64,000 bases of DNA. It comes from Oscillospiraceae bacterium. Its GTDB lineage: Bacteria; Bacillota; Clostridia; Oscillospirales; Acutalibacteraceae. The DNA is taken from positions 1-64,000 of the forward strand of contig JAQXSW010000001.1 in assembly GCA_029219165.1 (NCBI GenBank), written 5' to 3'. Below the pieces are notes generated by a model. The model was given only the letters and a program-made list of their open reading frames with translations. It did not search any database and had not been told where the DNA came from. This document shows positions 58,531 through 64,000 of this stretch, piece after piece. Made by a program: the position numbers and the translations under genes. How positions within the stretch are numbered: position 1 is the stretch's first letter; every line of letters begins with the position of its first letter.

Positions 58531-59484
58531 TCACACCTTTTTCATGGATGTAAGAAGTGCAATTCCAGCAGCATTATCTGATGAAAAATCAGGTTCAGCA
58601 AAAGAGCACTCATATTTTTGTTCTAATGATTTCCTAATGATTTTATTTGACATAACTCCACCGGAATAACAAATAAAACTGTTCGGATAAAGTTTTAAAG
58701 CCTCACTTGACATTGCATCTATTGAAGACTCTATGTATTTTAAACAAAACAAAGCAATATCCTCAGGTTTTTCCCCTTCGCTGAGCATTTTATTGCACTT
58801 ATTTTCAACGCCGGACAAACTGCAATTCAAATTATTCATAGAAGGTTTTAAGTTAAACTCTCTGGTACTGCCTTCTGCAAGTTTTTCAAGAGCAGGACCA
58901 CATGGAAAATCAAGTCCTAATTTTACGCCAATCCTATCTATTGCCTGCCCGGCCTTTAAATCAGAAGATGTTCCAATAAGTTCGGCTTTAATTACGCTAT
59001 CTTCCGATGGACAACAAACAAGTGACTCTGTTGTTCCTCCGGACACATGAAAAGCTAAAAACTGATTATTTAACTTGTTAAGTTTTCCGGCAGAATATAG
59101 CGCTGCACAAATATGTCCCTCTTGATGAGAAAATTCAAAGCACGGAACATTAAAACTTGCAGCTAAAGATTTTGCAACAGTTTGTCCTACAGAAAAGCAA
59201 GGCATGTATGAACCTTCTACTCTTCTTGGAAATGCTGAAACACCAATTGCAGCAACTTCAGAAATATTAAAATTATTGTATGAGTATAATTCCTCAAACA
59301 ATGAATTTACTAAGTTTCCAATTTGTTCAGTATGATAAAAAACTGCATTACTTTGCCTTATACCACGTTCCCCTGATTTCACAGGCAAGAGTTTTTTTCT
59401 ATGAACAATAATATTTAAATCAGAATTATAAGCTGCAACAGATGTGGTGTAATTACTTGTGTCAAAACCAAAATACCAGGCCAT
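58531..59484 (-). CDS. TsaD/Kae1-like (O-sialoglycoprotein endopeptidase-type) protein
   Basis: FDTSNYTTSVAA, SHQEGHICAA, FHVSGGTTESLV, GQAIDRIG, YSGGVMSN motifs. Confidence 0.88.
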   Translation of the reverse strand: MAWYFGFDTSNYTTSVAAYNSDLNIIVHRKKLLPVKSGERGIRQSNAVFYHTEQIGNLVNSLFEELYSYNNFNISEVAAIGVSAFPRRVEGSYMPCFSVGQTVAKSLAASFNVPCFEFSHQEGHICAALYSAGKLNKLNNQFLAFHVSGGTTESLVCCPSEDSVIKAELIGTSSDLKAGQAIDRIGVKLGLDFPCGPALEKLAEGSTREFNLKPSMNNLNCSLSGVENKCNKMLSEGEKPEDIALFCLKYIESSIDAMSSEALKLYPNSFICYSGGVMSNKIIRKSLEQKYECSFAEPDFSSDNAAGIALLTSMKKV

Positions 59485-59486
59485 AA

Positions 59487-59894
59487 TTATTTATTCCTTG
59501 AAATACTTCCAAGAACGCCGTTAATAAAGGCGCCCTCTTCTTTAGAAGCATAAGTCTTTGCAAGTTCTACAGCCTCATTTATTGAAACGCCCTCCGGAAT
59601 ATCATCAAAATAGATCATTTCACAAATGGCAATTCTTAAAATTGAAAGTGAAACCTTTGTTATTCTTTCTGTTGTCCACCCTCTTGCAAACTGAGTTATT
59701 TTATCATCAATTTGTGAAATATTATCTACAGTTGTTTTAGCAAGATTAATTGCAAAATCAGAAGGCTCCATAAATTCAGATTCCAAAGCCAAATTGAAGA
59801 TATCCTCAATTTCACACTCGGGATTAAATGCTTTTTCAAATACCAGAATAAAAGCTTGCTCTCTTTCTTGGCTTCTGTTCATTTTATTCATCAT
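59487..59894 (-). CDS. nusB: Transcription antitermination factor NusB
   Basis: [14 protein letters not shown]..., [44 protein letters not shown]. Confidence 0.95.
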   Translation of the reverse strand: MMNKMNRSQEREQAFILVFEKAFNPECEIEDIFNLALESEFMEPSDFAINLAKTTVDNISQIDDKITQFARGWTTERITKVSLSILRIAICEMIYFDDIPEGVSINEAVELAKTYASKEEGAFINGVLGSISRNK

Positions 59895-59954
59895 TTTCCT
59901 CCAAGCAAAAAGCCCTCTACGACAGAGATGTCCCAGAAGGCTTTCTTGTCGTAA

Positions 59955-60341
59955 TTAAATGTCTTTAGGTTCAACAGGAGTAGTAAAGTCACCAATATCA
60001 GAAACTATACCGGTAATTGTAACGTCAACACGTGTTACAACTCTACCGGTCATGTTTTGAATTGCTGCCTTTACTGCATTTTGTACATTAGCAGAAACTT
60101 CTTGAATTTTTGCGGAACTAAGAAGTGTAATATACAAATGAAGTTTAATATCATAGGTTGAAGTTTCAACCTTTACATGCTTTAAATTTTCAGAATTAAG
60201 TTTAAAAGTTGTATAAAGATCAGTTGGTCTATTTCCAAGTCCGGCTACACCATCAACGTCCTTAGCCGCATTAATGGCAATTGTTGCAAGTACTTCTTCA
60301 GAAATAACAAGACCACTTGAAAGATTGTTATTTTCTACCAC
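59955..60341 (-). CDS. Asp23/Gls24 family envelope protein
   Basis: LVISEEVLATIAINAAKDVDGVAGLG; C-terminal RVDVTITGIV. Confidence 0.93.
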   Translation of the reverse strand: MVENNNLSSGLVISEEVLATIAINAAKDVDGVAGLGNRPTDLYTTFKLNSENLKHVKVETSTYDIKLHLYITLLSSAKIQEVSANVQNAVKAAIQNMTGRVVTRVDVTITGIVSDIGDFTTPVEPKDI

Positions 60342-60450
60342 TTTGGTATCCTCTCTTTCTTGCTAAGATTAATTCGTTAGCAAATTTACTAATAGAATAC
60401 CACAACAAACATATATAAACAATACTTAATTACATATATATTGTATTTTT

Positions 60451-61032
60451 TTACTTGGCACCAATAATTGAAATATTATTCACCGGGAGTCCGGTTTGTT
60501 CTACAACAGACGATTGAATAATTGACAATGCATTACCCTTCAAAACTGAATTTGCAATTATAACTTCGGCTTTCTGCTCATCCAGTATTACAACACATTC
60601 ACTACCAAGTTTTGCAGTAATGATATTTTCAAGATCTGCTTCCTTTTTTATCAAATTTGATAAATTAGTAAGTTCAGAAGTTGCGTTCATTACAGCATCT
60701 TTTGATGAATCTTTATTTGTTATTACCGCATTTAGAGTAGCCCTTGCTTTGTCATGAGCAGACTCTCTTCTTAATTTAGAGCTTGCAAAATATTCATTTA
60801 CACTATTTTTCTTTGTAACAGCTTTAGTTGTTTCATTTTTGTTTTTTTCATTAGATTTGTCTGTAGTTGATTTTGTTGAAGTAGCAGTTGCATTTACAAG
60901 CTCTGCTTCTCCTAAGTTTCCAACGCTGGTTGAACTTGGACGTGAATAATACCAATTTACAAACACAGCCCCGCATAAAGCAATTAGAAGAGACGCTGTA
61001 ATTATTTGACTTTTTTTAAGAATCATACTCAT
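60451..61032 (-). CDS. spoIIIAH: Stage III sporulation protein AH
   Basis: N-terminal TM, ...YFASSKLRRESAHDKARATLNAVI...; last gene of the spoIIIA operon. Confidence 0.9.
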   Translation of the reverse strand: MSMILKKSQIITASLLIALCGAVFVNWYYSRPSSTSVGNLGEAELVNATATSTKSTTDKSNEKNKNETTKAVTKKNSVNEYFASSKLRRESAHDKARATLNAVITNKDSSKDAVMNATSELTNLSNLIKKEADLENIITAKLGSECVVILDEQKAEVIIANSVLKGNALSIIQSSVVEQTGLPVNNISIIGAK

Positions 61033-61044
61033 AATCTACCTCTT

Positions 61045-61575
61045 TCATTTCATTTTTGAAACCGATACTTTAGAAGCTTCAATATCAAAAAGCGACATAC
61101 ACATTTTAGTTATATCTGAAACAATCACAGATGAATCGCCTCCCTCACAGACAACGGCTACACCTCGTATTTCAGGTAAAACAACACTGACAACAAGTCC
61201 GTCATCTGAGCCATCATTTTTTGAAAGTATCACATATTCATATTTATTCTCTCTTTCGTCTTCGTATGAATCCTTTGCAAAAATTTTACATTCACTTTTT
61301 TGCAATGTAATGGCAACCGAACATTCTCCGACTCCATCAATACTTGACAAAATATTTTCAAGTTTTTTCTCCATATTAACTTGATATTGTTCCGTAGATG
61401 AAAGAGCAACGACCTCATCTACTTTAGTCTCTTTATTTGATGGAACTAAAAAGGAAACTATGATTAAAGCCAAAAATAACATGCAAAGTACAATCAGCTT
61501 TGAATTTTTTTTAATCATCTTTAAATCAATAGATTTCAGAGCATTCATACTTTTCTCTAACATATTGATTTGCAT
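61045..61575 (-). CDS. spoIIIAG: Stage III sporulation protein AG
   Basis: TM then LENILSSIDGVGECSVAITLQ, VLPEIRGVAVVCEGGDSS; start may be downstream of 61575. Confidence 0.88.
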   Translation of the reverse strand: MQINMLEKSMNALKSIDLKMIKKNSKLIVLCMLFLALIIVSFLVPSNKETKVDEVVALSSTEQYQVNMEKKLENILSSIDGVGECSVAITLQKSECKIFAKDSYEDERENKYEYVILSKNDGSDDGLVVSVVLPEIRGVAVVCEGGDSSVIVSDITKMCMSLFDIEASKVSVSKMK

Positions 61576-61924
61576 ATGAACTGTCCTCCTCTAATGAAAC
61601 GCTCTCAACAAAAAGAATATTTTCATCATTTTTATTAATTTTTACCTTTGACTTAATGCCGGTGTTTTTTAAAATGTCTTGTTCAACCTGTTCCTCAAGT
61701 ACGTTAACTATTTCATCTTCATATGATTGTTGTTTTATATTTTTAAAATTGAAGTCAACATTAAATGAATTTTTAAATGACAGTGCAATACAAGTTATTA
61801 AAACCAGTCCACATAGTGTTTTTAGCAAATGTTTATTTTTAGTATCAGGATAAACATAAATCAACACATTATAAATAAAAATTATACTTATTACCGACAA
61901 TGTAAAGCTAACAATTTTATCCAT
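61526..61924 (-). CDS. spoIIIAF: Stage III sporulation protein AF
   Basis: Two TM segments and position between AE and AG. Confidence 0.82.
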   Translation of the reverse strand: MDKIVSFTLSVISIIFIYNVLIYVYPDTKNKHLLKTLCGLVLITCIALSFKNSFNVDFNFKNIKQQSYEDEIVNVLEEQVEQDILKNTGIKSKVKINKNDENILFVESVSLEEDSSYANQYVREKYECSEIY

Positions 61925-61939
61925 ATATTCCTCATATTA

Positions 61940-62908
61940 TCAATTTGAAATTAAAATAATTGTTGAAATTCCAAGAATCAAAATAATACATTCAAACACA
62001 AATGATGATAAAAATAGCATACATGCATTTTTAAGTGAACAAAATACATTTGAAAGTGTATCATTTAAAAAAACATTAGAAAGAAACTCAGTTATTGAAA
62101 AAACAATAATAATACAAATACATCTAATAAGAAGTGGTGAAATAATAGTTAGTATTGCATATATACCTGCTACACCAATTAAATTTTTAGCAGCATAAAA
62201 GCACGCTGAAACCGTCTCATATCCACTGCTAAGAGTAGAACCTATGCCGGGAATAGCAGAACCCATGAGAGCCTTAGACGCTTTTTGTGCCAAGGTATCT
62301 GCACCATTTGAAACAAAACCATTTAAGCCCATTATTCCAAGAACCAATGTAGTTAATAGAGTTTGAAAACCAACAACAATCTTACTCATATTTTTTGAAG
62401 CTTTTGAAGATAACCCTAATATTACTGAAATAAATATTAATGGAAAAATAATCACCCTGTTGAACTTTGAAAAAATTTCAATGCTTAATAAGGAAAATGA
62501 TCCATATAAAGTTGATAAAGATAATTTACCGGAAAGAGCGGTGACAACAGCAAAAATCGGAATAAATCCCTGAATAAAACTCTCTATAGCCGTCAAAGCG
62601 TTATCATTAAATAAGTTCTCAAAATATTTATTCTCAAAAATAAATAACCCAAGTATAGAAACAGATAAAACACTTATTGGAAAACTTGCTCCGGGTGATA
62701 TTTCTTTAATTATTGTTGAGACAATCAATAATCCAAGACAAAACATAAGCAATTCAACAGATGGTTGTATTAATTCTTTAAATTCATTCAGTAAATAATT
62801 AAAAATACGTTCAAATGTAGGTGCATTTCCATTTAACACTTCTAATGAAAAATCATAATTTGAAACAATAGATTTTAAACTTTCCAAATATTTTTCAGCT
62901 GATTCCAT
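61940..62908 (-). CDS. spoIIIAE: Stage III sporulation protein AE
   Basis: Multi-TM with LSSGYETVSACFYAAKNLIGVAGI; position in operon. Confidence 0.9.
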   Translation of the reverse strand: MESAEKYLESLKSIVSNYDFSLEVLNGNAPTFERIFNYLLNEFKELIQPSVELLMFCLGLLIVSTIIKEISPGASFPISVLSVSILGLFIFENKYFENLFNDNALTAIESFIQGFIPIFAVVTALSGKLSLSTLYGSFSLLSIEIFSKFNRVIIFPLIFISVILGLSSKASKNMSKIVVGFQTLLTTLVLGIMGLNGFVSNGADTLAQKASKALMGSAIPGIGSTLSSGYETVSACFYAAKNLIGVAGIYAILTIISPLLIRCICIIIVFSITEFLSNVFLNDTLSNVFCSLKNACMLFLSSFVFECIILILGISTIILISN

Positions 62909-63290
62909 ATAAACTTTCCTCTTTAATAACAGAAAACAGTTTTAAAGCGTATGGCATAACAATTGCAATCATACTTATTCGTCCAAATAAAGCTATTGTG
63001 CCTGAAAGAGCAGAATTTCCATCATCATCGGAAAGAGATATTAAAAAATCAGTTGTAAAACTTATAAATAAAAGCTTTAAAAAAATTGCTATGTACTCAA
63101 AATTGTTTTTTAAATATATAAGATTCGACAGTGAATCAATTCCGGATTGGAGCATTTCAACACAATTTCCAAAAATATATAAAGATAAAATGAATATTGG
63201 AATTCTATAAAACTCCGGCTTTATATCCTTTAAAACATTGGATAAAAAAAGCGTAACGACAATTATTAAAGCAAATTTTAAAATATCCAT
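62895..63290 (-). CDS. spoIIIAD: Stage III sporulation protein AD
   Basis: Four-TM protein between AC and AE. Confidence 0.88.
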   Translation of the reverse strand: MDILKFALIIVVTLFLSNVLKDIKPEFYRIPIFILSLYIFGNCVEMLQSGIDSLSNLIYLKNNFEYIAIFLKLLFISFTTDFLISLSDDDGNSALSGTIALFGRISMIAIVMPYALKLFSVIKEESLYGIS

Positions 63291-63292
63291 AC

Positions 63293-63493
63293 CTACACTC
63301 CAAAGGCATGTCGAATTAAATCCAATATATCTATAACCTCAGGTACTATTGCTGATACAATGACAATTAAACCGGCAATTGTAATAAGCAACGAATACTC
63401 TTCTTTTTCTGCCCGTTTTAAAATGTCAGATGCAATGGCAACAATAAGACCAATTCCCGTTATTTTTATTATTAAGTTGACATTAAAATCCAT
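63293..63493 (-). CDS. spoIIIAC: Stage III sporulation protein AC
   Basis: 66 aa, two TM, KITGIGLIVAIASDILKRAEKEEYSLLITIAGLIVV-type pattern. Confidence 0.93.
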   Translation of the reverse strand: MDFNVNLIIKITGIGLIVAIASDILKRAEKEEYSLLITIAGLIVIVSAIVPEVIDILDLIRHAFGV

Positions 63494-63507
63494 AACAACC
63501 TCTTAGC

Positions 63508-64000
63508 TTATAAAATAAACACACAAACTATAGCACCTAAATATATAGGGAGCATCATTTTAACCTTAGACGACAAGTCAAAATTATTTTTTTGTTCGTC
63601 ATACAAATCGTCCAACCTTGTAATTAATGAGTCAATCATTTGTATTTCTTCATAACAATTATTCATACCAAACTGTTCTCCAAATACCTTTAAATCATAA
63701 AGTAAAGAACTATTTAAAAGATTACTATTTGAATTAAATTCATCAATTGATTTAATCCATGATGACTCAAAATTTTCTCCCAAATTAAGATTGTTCTCCA
63801 AACTTTCAATAAAAGAAGAAATATATTTATAATTTTCCCGATTAACTTTATTAATAATAAGTGGAATCGGAAGTAAAAAAAGGTTAATTTGGCGTTTGAT
63901 TTCAAGAAGCAAATTTGTAAAATCCTTTATTATCAAAAGTTTTTTCATTTCCCGATTTTTTAATGTTATCCCCACAACTATTGAGATAAACAGTATTCCA
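63508..64000 (-). CDS. spoIIIAB: Stage III sporulation protein AB (5' end beyond the window)
   Basis: Position in operon; frame stays open through 64000 (..GILFISIVVGITLKNREMKKLL), so the listed GTG at 63975 is probably internal. Confidence 0.82.
   Translation of the reverse strand, partial: GILFISIVVGITLKNREMKKLLIIKDFTNLLLEIKRQINLFLLPIPLIINKVNRENYKYISSFIESLENNLNLGENFESSWIKSIDEFNSNSNLLNSSLLYDLKVFGEQFGMNNCYEEIQMIDSLITRLDDLYDEQKNNFDLSSKVKMMLPIYLGAIVCVFIL

Noticed and set aside
1-64000. Transposons, prophage genes, toxin-antitoxin or defence systems, tRNA/rRNA genes
   Set aside because: No transposase, integrase-module, phage structural or defence gene motifs and no tRNA/rRNA sequences were recognised; the Xer gene looks like a core chromosomal recombinase.

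Overview
The window reads as low-GC Firmicutes (endospore-forming Clostridia-type) chromosome and is mostly housekeeping and sporulation genes. From left to right: an FkbM-type methyltransferase fragment; spoIIGA-sigE; a comEA-like gene; an MBOAT acyltransferase with a truncated DHHW partner; a KapD-like exonuclease; a THF riboswitch with folT; a carbohydrate ABC transporter (ATPase, SBP, two permeases); glnA plus an ANTAR regulator; a gene-free AT-rich interval of about 680 bp; a Xer-type tyrosine recombinase. After that, mostly minus-strand operons: spoIIM, yajC-tgt-queA, (asd-dapA-dapB on +), radA-cwlD, the hup-yabO-like-yabP-yabQ-divIC-yabR cluster, hemZ, relA, recJ, trxA, azlCD, fbp, aroF-like, perR-rubrerythrin, tyrS-recN-argR-nadK-tlyA-dxs-ispA-xseBA-nusB-asp23 and the spoIIIA operon, which runs off the right edge. 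I did not find a clear new defence or biosynthetic system. The observations most worth following up are: (1) the AT-rich interval before the Xer recombinase, which has several inverted repeats of about 28 bp with recombinase/dimer-operator geometry and lies where gene orientation switches; (2) azlC split by a 7-A run that is also an in-frame -1 slippery heptamer; (3) a THF riboswitch whose terminator contains the folT Shine-Dalgarno, with related layouts at two other genes; (4) an ANTAR regulator with a degenerate receiver next to glnA; (5) a PerR-like regulator with an exact Fur-type 7-1-7 operator. All homology calls come from recognising protein motifs by eye; no database search was run.
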